A stretch of DNA of 60,945 nucleotides from the NCBI RefSeq assembly GCF_002385225.1, contig NZ_DGDC01000049.1, positions 1 through 60,945 of the forward strand, given 5' to 3'. The stretch is from Psychrobacter sp. UBA3962. GTDB taxonomy: Bacteria; Pseudomonadota; Gammaproteobacteria; Pseudomonadales; Moraxellaceae. Shown piece after piece: positions 27,515-37,048 of the stretch (its first letter is position 1; every line of letters starts with the position of its first letter). A model generated the notes under the pieces. It saw only the letters and a program-made list of their open reading frames with translations, did not search any database and had not been told where the DNA came from. The translations under genes and the position numbers were made by a program.

Positions 27515-28393
27515 CTAAAGAGTATTGATCGGTACCTTTAAATAACGAACACCATTATCTTCTGGTTCTGGCATCTCGCCGGCACGAATATTGACCTGAA
27601 CCGAGGGGATAATCAGTCGTGGCATCTCAAGGGTGGCATCCCGTTCAGTGCGCATCTTTGCAAATTCAGCCTGACTGATCCCATCTCTGACGTGAATATT
27701 GCCAGCTTTTTCTGCAGCCACTGTAGTCACTGGAGAATGCTCACGCCCTTCTGGTGGATAATCATGGCACAGATAAATTTCTGTATCCCCAGGCAGCGAT
27801 AATATTTTTTGGATGGAGTGATATAAATCGTCCACGTCTCCCCCTGGGAAGTCCACTCGGGCTGTGCCCACATCTGGAGCAAATAGCGTATCCCCCACAA
27901 AAATAGCCAGCGCACGCTCACTATCGGTCGTATCTTGTGCCACATAAGCCATATCAGCTGGTGTGTGGCCTGGCACATGCATCACGCTAAGCTTGATATC
28001 GCCTAACATAAACTCAGTGCCTTCTTCGGTTAATTTATCAAACTGACTGGCATCTGTCTTAAAGTAGTTATCTAGGTTAAATACTTCTTTGAATATTTTT
28101 TGAACCTCAGTGATGTGCTTACCTATCACCAACTCACCGCCTAGCTGCTGTTTTATATGCGGTGCCGAACTAAGATGGTCGGCATGAGCATGGGTCTCAA
28201 TAATGTACTTTACGGTTAAATCCTGCTCTTTGACATAGTTGATGACCTCATCCGCCGACTCAGTACTGGTATGCCCTGATTTAAAATCATAATCCAATAC
28301 AGGGTCAATAATGGCACACAGCTTATTGGCCTCATCAATTAATACGTGAGTATAAGTCTCCGTATCCTCATGTAAGAACGATTTAATTTGCAT
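27515..28393 (-). CDS. Metallo-beta-lactamase fold hydrolase, ETHE1/Blh-like
   Basis: This 292-residue enzyme has the metal site THAHADH (about residues 72-78), then VPGHTPADMAY, FVGDTLFAPDVGTARVDFPGGD and LCHDYPPEGREHSP. The GTARVDFPGG block and the HDYxPxGR segment are the mark of the ETHE1 persulfide dioxygenase and Blh (beta-lactamase hydrolase-like) group, which handle reactive sulfur. No rhodanese domain and no adjacent BigR-type repressor or sulfur transporter gene are seen, so its physiological substrate is not settled by context. No strong ribosome site, GTAGTCC-like spacing only. Confidence 0.88.
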   Translation of the reverse strand: MQIKSFLHEDTETYTHVLIDEANKLCAIIDPVLDYDFKSGHTSTESADEVINYVKEQDLTVKYIIETHAHADHLSSAPHIKQQLGGELVIGKHITEVQKIFKEVFNLDNYFKTDASQFDKLTEEGTEFMLGDIKLSVMHVPGHTPADMAYVAQDTTDSERALAIFVGDTLFAPDVGTARVDFPGGDVDDLYHSIQKILSLPGDTEIYLCHDYPPEGREHSPVTTVAAEKAGNIHVRDGISQAEFAKMRTERDATLEMPRLIIPSVQVNIRAGEMPEPEDNGVRYLKVPINTL

Positions 28394-28603
28394 AGGACTA
28401 CCCTTCTATTTTAAATTTTATTTAACTTTATAATGCCTGAAAACGGTTATAATTACCATATAATAATATATATAAATATGTAATATATATAGATATAGTA
28501 ACAGCGGATTAATTGTTGAGGTAATTGCCCGCCTGATTCCGTAACATCATATTAGTCTTGATAGTATTGCTCTTATAGCATTGGCTCCATAAAAGTAGAC
28601 GCA

Positions 28604-28634
28604 TAAAAAAAGCTGGCCATGGCCAGCTTTTTTT
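28604..28634 (-). terminator. Terminator of serA
   Basis: Near-perfect palindrome AAAAAAAGCTGGCCATGGCCAGCTTTTTTTT with no natural loop, so the central bases must open. It lies about 45 bases past the serA stop. Confidence 0.92.
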
Positions 28635-28674
28635 TACAACAAGTAATATCCTTTAAGTCCTTAGACTTAATGAC

Positions 28675-29901
28675 TTAGAATAAAACACGAACGCGGATGG
28701 TCTCTTTGATGTTTCTTAACTGATCCAAGGCTTCTTTTGAGTTACGGTTGTCCACATCCATAACCAAATAACCCACATCGCCTTCAGTCATTAAGCTTTG
28801 TGCCAAGATGTTAATACCAGCCGTAGCAAATGAGCTGTTAATTTGCGACAGTACGCCTGGTACGTTTTGGTGAATGTGCAGTAAACGGTGTGAGCCTTCT
28901 TTAACTGGAATACTAACTTCAGGGAAGTTCACAGAAGTTGTGGTATCACCGGCGTCAGAGTATTTAACGAACTTCTCTGCCACTTCAAGACCAATATTGG
29001 CTTGTGCTTCTTGAGTAGAGCCCCCGATGTGCGGCGTTAAGATAACGTTGTCAAACTTACGCAGTGGGGATTCAAACTCTTCTTCTGCTGATTTTGGCTC
29101 TTTCGGGAAGACGTCTACTGCAGCCCCTAAGATTTTACCTGACTCTATTGCAGCGGCTAAGTCATCAATCTCAACACAAGTACCACGGGCAGCATTAATA
29201 AAGTAGCTGCCGTCTTTCATAAGATCAAACTGCTCTTTTTTCATCATATAACGCGTACTTGGTAGGTCTGGTACGTGTAAAGTCACAATATCTGCATTTT
29301 GTAATAATTCTTCTAAACTACCAACTTGCACTGCATTACCTAAAGGTAGCTTGGTTACTACATCATGATAAATAACTTTCATACCTAAGCTTTCGGCAAG
29401 TACTGATAACTGTGAGCCAATTGAGCCATAACCCACAATACCCATCACTTTACCGCGAACCTCATGTGAGTTCTTAGCTGATTTACCCCAACCGCCGCGG
29501 TGTACCACAGCGTTTTTCTCAGGGATACCACGGTAAAGCATAATCGCTTCTGCCAGTACCAGCTCAGCCACTGAACGGGTGTTTGAATAAGGGGCATTAA
29601 ATACGGGAATACCAAACTCACGAGCAGCTTCTAAGTCTACTTGGTTGGTACCGATACAGAAACAACCGATTGCAATAAGTTTTTCTGCCTGCTCAAGAAT
29701 GTCACGAGTTAACTGAGTACGTGAGCGAATACCGATAAAATGAGCATCTTTAATTTTTTCTGCTAATTCATCAGGATCTAAAGCATGCGATAGATATTCA
29801 ATATTGGTGTAACCCGCATCATTTAAAACTTTCAGTGAGTTCTCGTGTAAACCCTCTAGCAGTAAAAAACGTATTTTATCTTTCTCAAGCGATAATGCCA
29901 T
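28675..29901 (-). CDS. serA: D-3-phosphoglycerate dehydrogenase
   Basis: First enzyme of serine synthesis, oxidising 3-phosphoglycerate with NAD. The N-terminal substrate half has IGIRSRTQLT; the Rossmann motif is GIVGYGSIGSQLS (about 152-164); the catalytic region is INAARGTCVEID and LTPHIGGSTQEAQ. A C-terminal ACT domain (SHRLLHIHQNVPGVLSQINSSF...GYLVMDVD) suggests serine feedback, like the E. coli 410-aa type. AAGGGC precedes ATG. It is divergent from a D-2-hydroxyglutarate dehydrogenase-like gene, a known pairing: SerA also reduces 2-oxoglutarate to D-2-hydroxyglutarate. Confidence 0.98.
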   Translation of the reverse strand: MALSLEKDKIRFLLLEGLHENSLKVLNDAGYTNIEYLSHALDPDELAEKIKDAHFIGIRSRTQLTRDILEQAEKLIAIGCFCIGTNQVDLEAAREFGIPVFNAPYSNTRSVAELVLAEAIMLYRGIPEKNAVVHRGGWGKSAKNSHEVRGKVMGIVGYGSIGSQLSVLAESLGMKVIYHDVVTKLPLGNAVQVGSLEELLQNADIVTLHVPDLPSTRYMMKKEQFDLMKDGSYFINAARGTCVEIDDLAAAIESGKILGAAVDVFPKEPKSAEEEFESPLRKFDNVILTPHIGGSTQEAQANIGLEVAEKFVKYSDAGDTTTSVNFPEVSIPVKEGSHRLLHIHQNVPGVLSQINSSFATAGINILAQSLMTEGDVGYLVMDVDNRNSKEALDQLRNIKETIRVRVLF

Positions 29902-30262
29902 GTCTTTGCCCTTATTTTGATGGGTTATTAATTTTAATGGGTTATTAACAACTAACCTTATCTGGTATCACTTTGCCATAAAAAGCCAAAAAGTGAAAAA
30001 TATGACGTTGAGTGAGCCACTATTTTTGTGACCGCCCTAAAACTAAAGTCGCTCGTCTCGAACTGCGACTTACATCCTCTATTAGCACTATGTCATAATA
30101 TAACTATCTTATAACATATTTTATTATTTTGGCAGACTAAATTATGAATAAAGCCCTGTCAAATACGACTATAATGGTAAACTTTCAGTTATGCGGTTTG
30201 TCGCAACTGGCTTTTGTTTGTTTGTAACTTGTTTTGTATCATAAACTTTTGTAGAGACCAAT
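29902..30262. other. serA / FAD dehydrogenase divergent promoter region
   Basis: This 361-base region separates divergent genes. A TATAAT at 30170-30175 is a fair -10 for the plus-strand gene, with no convincing -35. No gene is seen; a plus and a minus short frame here are chance. Confidence 0.5.
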
Positions 30263-31777
30263 ATGACTGCACCCAATGTTTTAAATAATGCTTCCGCTGC
30301 TCATGAGCTGGCACACAGTTCAGATCAATCCTTAGTTGATGCTCCAGAGCTTTCAAAACAACAAATAACTGACCCTGCAGCATTAACCGCTCTACTCACT
30401 AGCCTAACTACTAGCCACGGCTTTGACGATAGTCAAATTAAAACCGATGCTGAGAGCTTAGAGCATTGGGGTAAAGACTGGACCAAACATTTTGCCCCCG
30501 CACCCTGTGCCATTGTTTTTCCCAAATCAACCGAACAAGTGCAAGCGGTGATAAAGCTAGCCAATGAGCACAATATTGTTGTGACTCCGAGCGGTGGCCG
30601 TACCGGTCTGTCTGCAGGCGCTGTGGCCAGTAATGGCGAGATTGTCATTAGTCTAGATAAAATGAATAAGATTGGTGAATTCTACCCAGCCGACAGAATG
30701 GTTGAGGTTGAAGCCGGTGTCATCACTGAGCAATTACAGCAGTTTGCTGAAGACAAAGGCTTATATTACCCAGTCGACTTTGCCTCAGCAGGCTCTAGCC
30801 AAATTGGCGGTAACATCGGTACCAATGCCGGCGGTATTAAAGTGATTCGTTATGGCATGACCCGTAACTGGGTACTGGGCCTGACTGTGGTTACTGGTAA
30901 AGGCGATATTTTAGAGCTCAACCGCGGTATGATTAAAAACGCCACCGGTTATGACTTACGTCACTTGTTTATTGGTGCAGAAGGTACTTTAGGTATCGTT
31001 ACCAAAGCACAGATCAAGCTTGAGCGCGCACCGCAAGATTTAACGGTGATGGTATTTGGCATGGATGAATTTGAGCACGTGATGAACGTGTTGTCCGCTT
31101 TCCAGTCACAACTTGATTTAACCGCCTTTGAATTCTTTGATGAAGTGGCGATTGATAAGTTAATGGCCACCGGTCATGTTCAACAGCCCTTTGAGGCGCG
31201 TACCAAGTACTATGCCCTATTAGAATTCGAAGCCCCCTACGAGCCGATTATGGACAAAGCGATGGCCATGTTTGAGCAGTGTATGGAGAACGGTTGGATT
31301 GTGGATGGGGTAATGAGTCAAAGCTTATCGCAAGCTGCTGAGCTGTGGAAACTGCGTGAGTATATCTCAGAGACCATCTCTGTATTCACCCCCTACAAAA
31401 ACGATGTGTCAGTACTAATTAGCTATGTGCCTGAGTTTATTAAAGACATTGAGGCCGTAGTAAACGCCAATTACCCTGACTTCGAGATTTGCTGGTTTGG
31501 TCATATTGGTGATGGCAACCTGCATCTAAATATCTTAAAGCCGGAGAACCTATCTAAAGATGAATTCTTTGAGAAATGCCAAAGCGTGAACGACTTAGTG
31601 TTTCAAACCGTTCAAAAATATGGCGGCTCGGTATCAGCAGAACACGGCGTGGGCATGACCAAAAAGCCTTATCTAAGCTATAGCCGCAGCGAAACTGAGA
31701 TTGAGTATTTAAAAGAATTGAAGAAGGTATTCGATCCAAAAGGTATTATGAACCGTGGGAAGATTTTTGATGTTTAA
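30263..31777 (+). CDS. FAD-linked D-2-hydroxyacid dehydrogenase (D2HGDH-like)
   Basis: This 504-residue protein has the FAD-binding PCMH domain (PCAIVFPKSTEQVQAVIKLANEHN, VTPSGGRTGLSAGAV, GGNIGTNAGGIKVIRYGMTRNWVLG, FIGAEGTLGIVTKA) and the C-terminal FAD-oxidase domain with CWFGHIGDGNLHLNI (metal/substrate-binding His) and SAEHGVGMTKKPYL. It matches D-2-hydroxyglutarate and D-lactate dehydrogenases. Adjacent, divergent serA makes the D-2-hydroxyglutarate role most likely. There are about 30 extra residues at the N-terminus. No signal peptide or membrane segment is visible. Confidence 0.92.
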   Translation: MTAPNVLNNASAAHELAHSSDQSLVDAPELSKQQITDPAALTALLTSLTTSHGFDDSQIKTDAESLEHWGKDWTKHFAPAPCAIVFPKSTEQVQAVIKLANEHNIVVTPSGGRTGLSAGAVASNGEIVISLDKMNKIGEFYPADRMVEVEAGVITEQLQQFAEDKGLYYPVDFASAGSSQIGGNIGTNAGGIKVIRYGMTRNWVLGLTVVTGKGDILELNRGMIKNATGYDLRHLFIGAEGTLGIVTKAQIKLERAPQDLTVMVFGMDEFEHVMNVLSAFQSQLDLTAFEFFDEVAIDKLMATGHVQQPFEARTKYYALLEFEAPYEPIMDKAMAMFEQCMENGWIVDGVMSQSLSQAAELWKLREYISETISVFTPYKNDVSVLISYVPEFIKDIEAVVNANYPDFEICWFGHIGDGNLHLNILKPENLSKDEFFEKCQSVNDLVFQTVQKYGGSVSAEHGVGMTKKPYLSYSRSETEIEYLKELKKVFDPKGIMNRGKIFDV

Positions 31778-31884
31778 GTCAGTTTATAGCATCAACCTGA
31801 TGCTGTTTTAAGCTGTCTTTCTTTTTAAATCCTTTTTTAAATCACTTTTTAAATCATGATGTTTCTTAAAAAATTGCCCTTTAT

Positions 31885-32526
31885 TTAATTAAAGGGCAAT
31901 CGAAACAATAGCACTATGGCGACAAGGGTCAAAATAGCCAATACACTTTGAACCAAGATAAAGGCCTGATGCGGTCCTACCACATGCTGAATCATGTTTC
32001 CTAAGGCATTGAGACTAATGCCCGACTCCTGGACATGCGGTGGAGTTTGAATTTTTTGAATGGCGTGTAGGAACTCTTCTGTTTCCTCCTTATCCCATTG
32101 ACTGGGTTTAAAAGGAAGAAATCTAGACAAAGTATCTGCCTGTTTTTTGGTCTCAGGAGACCATAGCCAACGCTCTAAAAACATCAAGCGCATTCCCCAA
32201 TTGCTAAACTCTCTCTGCTCAATAGGTTGCACTATCAGTATTTTTGCTTCTTTGTGCCGGGTATCATCAAAAATCTCTTGCAGCAAAGGCAACAGTACCT
32301 TTTTCTGTCCTTCCAAGCATTGCAAAAACTGACCGTTTCCGTAGCAAAGTGTCCCTGTGATCCCATTTTGTTGATTATATCGACGAGCATCTTGCTCTAC
32401 AGTCTGGAAAATAGCGGGCTTAAAACGGCTTTTGAAAGTCAGGCTACTAGCATAGACCAAACGAACCAAAGCGTTATCTTCTATTTTACTTAACGCCGTG
32501 GCTGTACTGTGTTCGTTGAGAGGCAT
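31885..32526 (-). CDS. BLUF blue-light sensor with C-terminal membrane helix
   Basis: A BLUF domain occupies about residues 17-115. The flavin-pocket residues are in place: Tyr25 (LVYASS), Asn51 (RRYNQQNGITG), Gln69 (GQFLQCLEG) and Trp110/Met112 (FSNWGM), so light sensing looks intact. A charged linker (116-185) leads to one hydrophobic helix at 188-208 (AFILVQSVLAILTLVAIVLLF), ending a few residues before the C-terminus; this implies a tail-anchored photoreceptor. AAGGAC precedes ATG. No GGDEF, EAL or regulatory partner is adjacent, so output is unknown. Confidence 0.9.
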   Translation of the reverse strand: MPLNEHSTATALSKIEDNALVRLVYASSLTFKSRFKPAIFQTVEQDARRYNQQNGITGTLCYGNGQFLQCLEGQKKVLLPLLQEIFDDTRHKEAKILIVQPIEQREFSNWGMRLMFLERWLWSPETKKQADTLSRFLPFKPSQWDKEETEEFLHAIQKIQTPPHVQESGISLNALGNMIQHVVGPHQAFILVQSVLAILTLVAIVLLFRLPFN

Positions 32527-33115
32527 AATTCAGTCCTTAGTATGCATCACAGTTTGTTATCCAAAGCAGAATTAAATAGGGCATACATAATTTAATGTCA
32601 ATAATACAATAAATTACGTTTTTTATATACTTATTAACATATAAATTAAATATTTGTTGTTTCAACTGTTTTTAAGCCTAGCTATAGCTGCTATAAATTT
32701 TAATTTTTCTATAGACCAGGTAGATTGTCTGTGGGGACTAACTCAATTTGTAGACTGAAGGGAATTAAGCATATTAACGCAGCTTCACAACAATAATATA
32801 TAGGTTACAATTCTTTAGTTTTCATCTACTTCCTGACCCTTATAATATGTTTTTTTATAATAATTTAATGCCCAGTACCCAGTTGTTATTAACCAGTGCT
32901 CAGTATTGGCTTTTATTAATGAGCACTTAGAGCAACGGTCTATTTTATCTTGGCTAGCTATAAATTATTTAGAGCCACTTATTTATTTACTAATAATTCA
33001 CTTATTGATAACACCATCTGAGTGGGTGACGCTATAACCTCTTTATATTTTTTATATTTATAAAAGCTTTAAAACTTTAAATCCAAACTTTTCTATCCTC
33101 GCGACGAGTAATCCC
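32527..33115. other. BLUF / GNAT-nitrilase divergent intergenic region
   Basis: This 589-base AT-rich region holds promoters for two divergent genes. The stretch around 32868-32910 repeats CCCAGT/CCAGTGCTCAGT-like words, perhaps a small imperfect repeat. No frame with a ribosome site is found. Confidence 0.5.
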
Positions 33116-34753
33116 ATGACCCAAAAAACTGAAGACTTTCACTTAAAAATAGCTGAAATTAAGAAAAAAGATTATCCTCAACTAAAAACCTTAATGGATC
33201 GAGTGTATGTCAACTTAGGCGGTGCTTGGTCAAAAAACACCATCCATACCCTGATTGACTCCTTCCCTGAAGGACAAATCGCTTTATTTGACCATGATAA
33301 ATTAATCGGTATGGTGTTAACCATGCGTGTTAATTATCAAAAATTCTCTAACCCGCATACTTATGATGACTTACTGGGGCAACGTGAGATTATTAAAGAT
33401 GATCCCGAAGGTGATGCGTTATATGGTATTGATGCTCTAATCGATCCAGACTATCGTGGTTATCGTTTGGGCCGCCGTCTTTATGATGCCCGTAAAGAAT
33501 TGTGCCGTCAGATGAACTTCAGAGCTATTTTGGCAGGGGGCCGTATTCCCAAATACCACAGCTACCAAGACATGACTCCGGGTGAGTATATTGATGCTGT
33601 TGAAAACCGTGAGATATACGACCCTACTCTATCTTTCCAACTGTCTAATGGCTTCATCGTTAAACGTATTTTAACTGGCTATCTTCCTGATGATCAGCAG
33701 TCTAAAGGTTTTGCGACTTTATTAGAGTGGGCCAATATCTATTATGAGCCCCAAGACTATAAGCCCAACACTCGAAAAACCGATGTGCGTATTGGCGGCA
33801 TTCAGTGGCAGATGCGTGAGGTGGAGTCTCCTGAAGAGTTATTACAACAAGTTGAGTTCTTCGTAGACATTATGGCCGACTATAATGCTGACTTCGCTTG
33901 CTTACCAGAATTCTTTAATGCGCCACTTATGGGGCTGTGTGAGTCAACCGATCAAAACATTGCAATTCGTTTTTTAGCGGACTACACCGAGTGGTTTAAA
34001 AACGAGATTTCAAATTTAGCCGTCAGTTATAACGTCAATGTCATCACCGGCTCTATGCCATTGTTTGATGAAAACGAAGAAGTGCTTTATAACGTCAGCT
34101 ACTTATGTCGCCGTGATGGTACCGTTGAAGAACAACGCAAAATCCACATTACCCCACATGAGCGTAGTGCTTGGGTTATTGAAGGCGGCAACAAGGTACA
34201 AGTTTTCGATACGGATGCTGGGCGTATTGGCATTTTGATTTGTTATGATGTAGAGTTCCCAGAGCTTGCTCGTTTATTGGCTCTAGAGGACATGGATATC
34301 TTGTTCGTTCCTTTCTGGACAGATACCAAAAACGGCTATTTACGCGTTCGCCACTGTGCTCAAGCTCGTGCCATTGAAAACGAATGCTATGTTATGATTT
34401 GTGGCTCTGTGGGTAACTTACCTCAAGTTGAAAGCTTGGATATTCAATATGCTCAGTCTTCGGTATTTTCTCCGTCTGACTTTGCTTTCCCACACGACGC
34501 AATCATGGCGGAAACCACCCCGAATACGGAGATGGTATTCTTCTCAGATTTAGACTTAGATAAGCTTATCCATGTGCGTAATGAAGGATCGGTCAATAAC
34601 TTAAAAGACCGCCGTGAAGACTTATTTACCCTTAAATGGAAAAAGAAAGCCAAAAAATCTGTGGAAGACAGCTCACCAGAAGAGTTAAAACAAAACTCTC
34701 ATAGCGTCACCGAAGGGGTGCCTCTGCACGATAGAGCAACCAAACCCTTTTAA
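33116..34753 (+). CDS. GNAT acetyltransferase / carbon-nitrogen hydrolase fusion
   Basis: The 545-residue protein joins a GNAT domain (about 10-215; YGIDALIDPDYRGYRLGRRLYDARK is the acetyl-CoA loop) to a nitrilase-superfamily amidase (about 225-515). The hydrolase triad is visible: Glu265 in CLPEFF, Lys342 in EEQRKIH, and Cys376 in ILICYDVEFPE. The C-terminus is charged and likely disordered. Such fusions are known in many bacteria, but their substrate is not established. It is followed after about 65 bases by a thioredoxin-like gene in the same direction. Confidence 0.94.
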   Translation: MTQKTEDFHLKIAEIKKKDYPQLKTLMDRVYVNLGGAWSKNTIHTLIDSFPEGQIALFDHDKLIGMVLTMRVNYQKFSNPHTYDDLLGQREIIKDDPEGDALYGIDALIDPDYRGYRLGRRLYDARKELCRQMNFRAILAGGRIPKYHSYQDMTPGEYIDAVENREIYDPTLSFQLSNGFIVKRILTGYLPDDQQSKGFATLLEWANIYYEPQDYKPNTRKTDVRIGGIQWQMREVESPEELLQQVEFFVDIMADYNADFACLPEFFNAPLMGLCESTDQNIAIRFLADYTEWFKNEISNLAVSYNVNVITGSMPLFDENEEVLYNVSYLCRRDGTVEEQRKIHITPHERSAWVIEGGNKVQVFDTDAGRIGILICYDVEFPELARLLALEDMDILFVPFWTDTKNGYLRVRHCAQARAIENECYVMICGSVGNLPQVESLDIQYAQSSVFSPSDFAFPHDAIMAETTPNTEMVFFSDLDLDKLIHVRNEGSVNNLKDRREDLFTLKWKKKAKKSVEDSSPEELKQNSHSVTEGVPLHDRATKPF

Positions 34754-34819
34754 GTAAAAGCTTGATATAGAATTTCTCTGGCTTTTGAACCCATTTATTT
34801 ATTAAAGATATGAATAACT

Positions 34820-35371
34820 ATGACACAGGATCAAAAGTCAGTAGATGGCTTACAACTTAAAAAACCAAAGTCAAAACTGCTCTCTTGGGGCTGGTCTGCT
34901 CTTAAATTCTTGGTGCTTTTTGCCGTTATCTACACTGCGATCAATTGGTGGCGGCAACCGGTCATGCCAGCCGATCCTCAGCTGCAATTGACAGATTATC
35001 AAGGACAAAGTGTTGATATTGAAGCTTTGAGCCACGAGTCGCCGGTGTTGGTTTATTTTTGGGGAACTTGGTGCCCTATCTGTAGCACCACCTCTCCAAA
35101 AATAAACTCATTAGCACAATCAGGCAACTATCCTGTGGTAAGCATTGCTGTGCAGTCTGGCAGTAATCAGGATATTGAGCAGTATATGAACGAGAACAAC
35201 TACTCATTCACCACCATTAATGATGAATCTGGCAAGATATTTAGTGACTGGGAGGGACAGGTCACCCCCTCTTATGTGGTCCTTAAAGATGGCGAGATGA
35301 AGCAAGGCTTAACCGGTATTCAACCTGAGTGGTCACTTAAGTTAAGACTATGGTTGTCTTCTTTATTTTAA
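34820..35371 (+). CDS. Membrane-anchored thioredoxin-like disulfide oxidoreductase
   Basis: A 183-residue protein with one N-terminal membrane helix (LKFLVLFAVIYTAINWW) that would leave the catalytic domain in the periplasm. The thioredoxin active site is WGTWCPICSTTSP (Cys near residues 88 and 91) and the cis-proline segment is VTPSYVVL. The CPIC site and short length match the ScsD/TlpA-DsbE group. A role in periplasmic thiol redox or copper tolerance is inferred from the family; ScsB/ScsC partners are not adjacent. Confidence 0.88.
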   Translation: MTQDQKSVDGLQLKKPKSKLLSWGWSALKFLVLFAVIYTAINWWRQPVMPADPQLQLTDYQGQSVDIEALSHESPVLVYFWGTWCPICSTTSPKINSLAQSGNYPVVSIAVQSGSNQDIEQYMNENNYSFTTINDESGKIFSDWEGQVTPSYVVLKDGEMKQGLTGIQPEWSLKLRLWLSSLF

Positions 35372-35433
35372 TCTCTTTATTCTAAACACTTACCTATCAA
35401 TTTTTATTGATATATATTTTGGGTTGGTAACGG

Positions 35434-36735
35434 CTACTCACTATAATAGCTGTCATTTTTTCGCAACCACCAGTTCATATTATTCTGTCGTTTCGCTCTA
35501 AAGTCTTCAAGCTTAATAGCCGCCTTGGTATTATGACGCCTTAAAGTATCTAGCCCAAACAATATAGGCACACTGACCAATACCCCGTGACGTAGCCGAG
35601 ACTTAGGCAACCCCAGCCCATCGCTGATATCATCACCGACAAGCGTGCGAGTCACACTGGCATTGACCAGCTCTACAAACCTGCCCTTTCTATTGTCCTC
35701 ACCCATAATTTGTGACGGTAATCTATGCAGAGCGTCTGCCAAGGGCTTACCTACTTCAAAGTCTAAATGCTGCGTCGCCAAATAGGTATAGAGCCACGCC
35801 CAGCAATCCGTCTCATTCTGTGGCAAACGCTTCAAATCAATACCCATCCACCAACTGGCTAAGTGCCATAGATGCAAAATACCTTTGGCTTCCTCTGCGC
35901 TAATTCTTGCGCCTAATATTCTTAGCCCACGCATGATAAGCAGTGAAAACTGTAGATGCGTGGCCACCATGTCGGTCTGATTAATAGGTGTGCCCCAATA
36001 ATCGCTATCCCAGCCTTCCTCAATAAGCTTTTGCCGCACTATGGCATGTATTTGACGTACGTTAATGCTCTGACGCCACCCTTCACTACCTATGGCCAAC
36101 ACCGTTGGGGCATCATTAAGTCCAGGGTGTTCTGAAACTGCCAAAATATACGAGTAAGTGCGCATTAATCTGGGCAACGCCTCATGAACCAAAGCACCAG
36201 TCTGTATTAAGGGTAATGACAAAGCAGGAATACTGTATCCCGCCATTAAAGCCACATTCCTTAATAGCCAAATCAGCATCAAGGGATAGCGGCGATAAGC
36301 TACGGCACCAATTTCAGCCAAGTCTGCGTCAAACCAATCGGGATGAGTAGAGAGTTGGGTGACCAGCTGCTGAAAATCAGGGTTATCGGTTAAGTCTTTC
36401 TTTAAGCTTAAGTTTATCTCTAAATCTAAATTAGAATTTGATTCCGTATTTAAAGGATTATTAGACCGAACTCCTGATTGACTCGATGCAGTGTTTGAGG
36501 TTTTTTGAAGAATGTAAGCTTGCAATGGTTTGGCAAATTTTTGATTATTCGCAAGTAGTCTATCGACAACCGGATCACCGATATCATAGCCTTCTGCCAT
36601 TTCTTCAAGCAATGCTGAGGATACTGTAAAATCTTTTGGTAATAAGAATTTGCGAATTCGCTTTAATACCTGTAACTCAGCATGCTGAGTTATCTCTGTG
36701 GTACGACCATGCTTTCGAATCATTGAGTTACTCAT
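35434..36735 (-). CDS. MpaB/Lcp-family oxygenase (DUF2236)
   Basis: This 433-residue protein has the DUF2236/MpaB oxygenase catalytic region at about 230-380: WRQSINVRQIHAIVRQKL includes the Arg and His of the heme pocket in Lcp-type enzymes, and TPINQTDMVATHLQFSLLIMRGLRILG and EAKGILHLWHLASWWMGI follow. Family members are b-type heme enzymes such as rubber oxygenase and MpaB of fungal mycophenolic acid synthesis. No signal peptide is obvious. Another ATG at 36723 is possible. Substrate unknown; no linked pathway gene is seen. Confidence 0.82.
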   Translation of the reverse strand: MSNSMIRKHGRTTEITQHAELQVLKRIRKFLLPKDFTVSSALLEEMAEGYDIGDPVVDRLLANNQKFAKPLQAYILQKTSNTASSQSGVRSNNPLNTESNSNLDLEINLSLKKDLTDNPDFQQLVTQLSTHPDWFDADLAEIGAVAYRRYPLMLIWLLRNVALMAGYSIPALSLPLIQTGALVHEALPRLMRTYSYILAVSEHPGLNDAPTVLAIGSEGWRQSINVRQIHAIVRQKLIEEGWDSDYWGTPINQTDMVATHLQFSLLIMRGLRILGARISAEEAKGILHLWHLASWWMGIDLKRLPQNETDCWAWLYTYLATQHLDFEVGKPLADALHRLPSQIMGEDNRKGRFVELVNASVTRTLVGDDISDGLGLPKSRLRHGVLVSVPILFGLDTLRRHNTKAAIKLEDFRAKRQNNMNWWLRKNDSYYSE

Positions 36736-37048
36736 GTTAAATTTATCCTACTGAATATAAAGATGATAACAGGGGATAAAAAATATGTATTTAAATAGGG
36801 TTTTAAATATTAGTATAGCGTGACTTAACTATTATTGAGTTAATATTACTTATTCTATACAGGCTACTTCAGATCCAAATTTATTAACACTTCCATTATT
36901 TCATTGTTTATTTTAAATTGTCATCGCAACACTCTACTTATAACCTATTAAATTCGTCTATAATACATTTCCTTACAATACTACTGTCAACATCTCCTCT
37001 ATTAGCGTCATTAATACATCAATATAACCCCCACACTAAGGACTACCT
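36736..37048. other. Intergenic region with uracil permease promoter
   Basis: The 313-base gap separates divergent genes. TATAAT at 36959-36964 is a good -10 for the permease, 85 bases before its ATG; the -35 is poor. Nothing else is seen. Confidence 0.5.
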
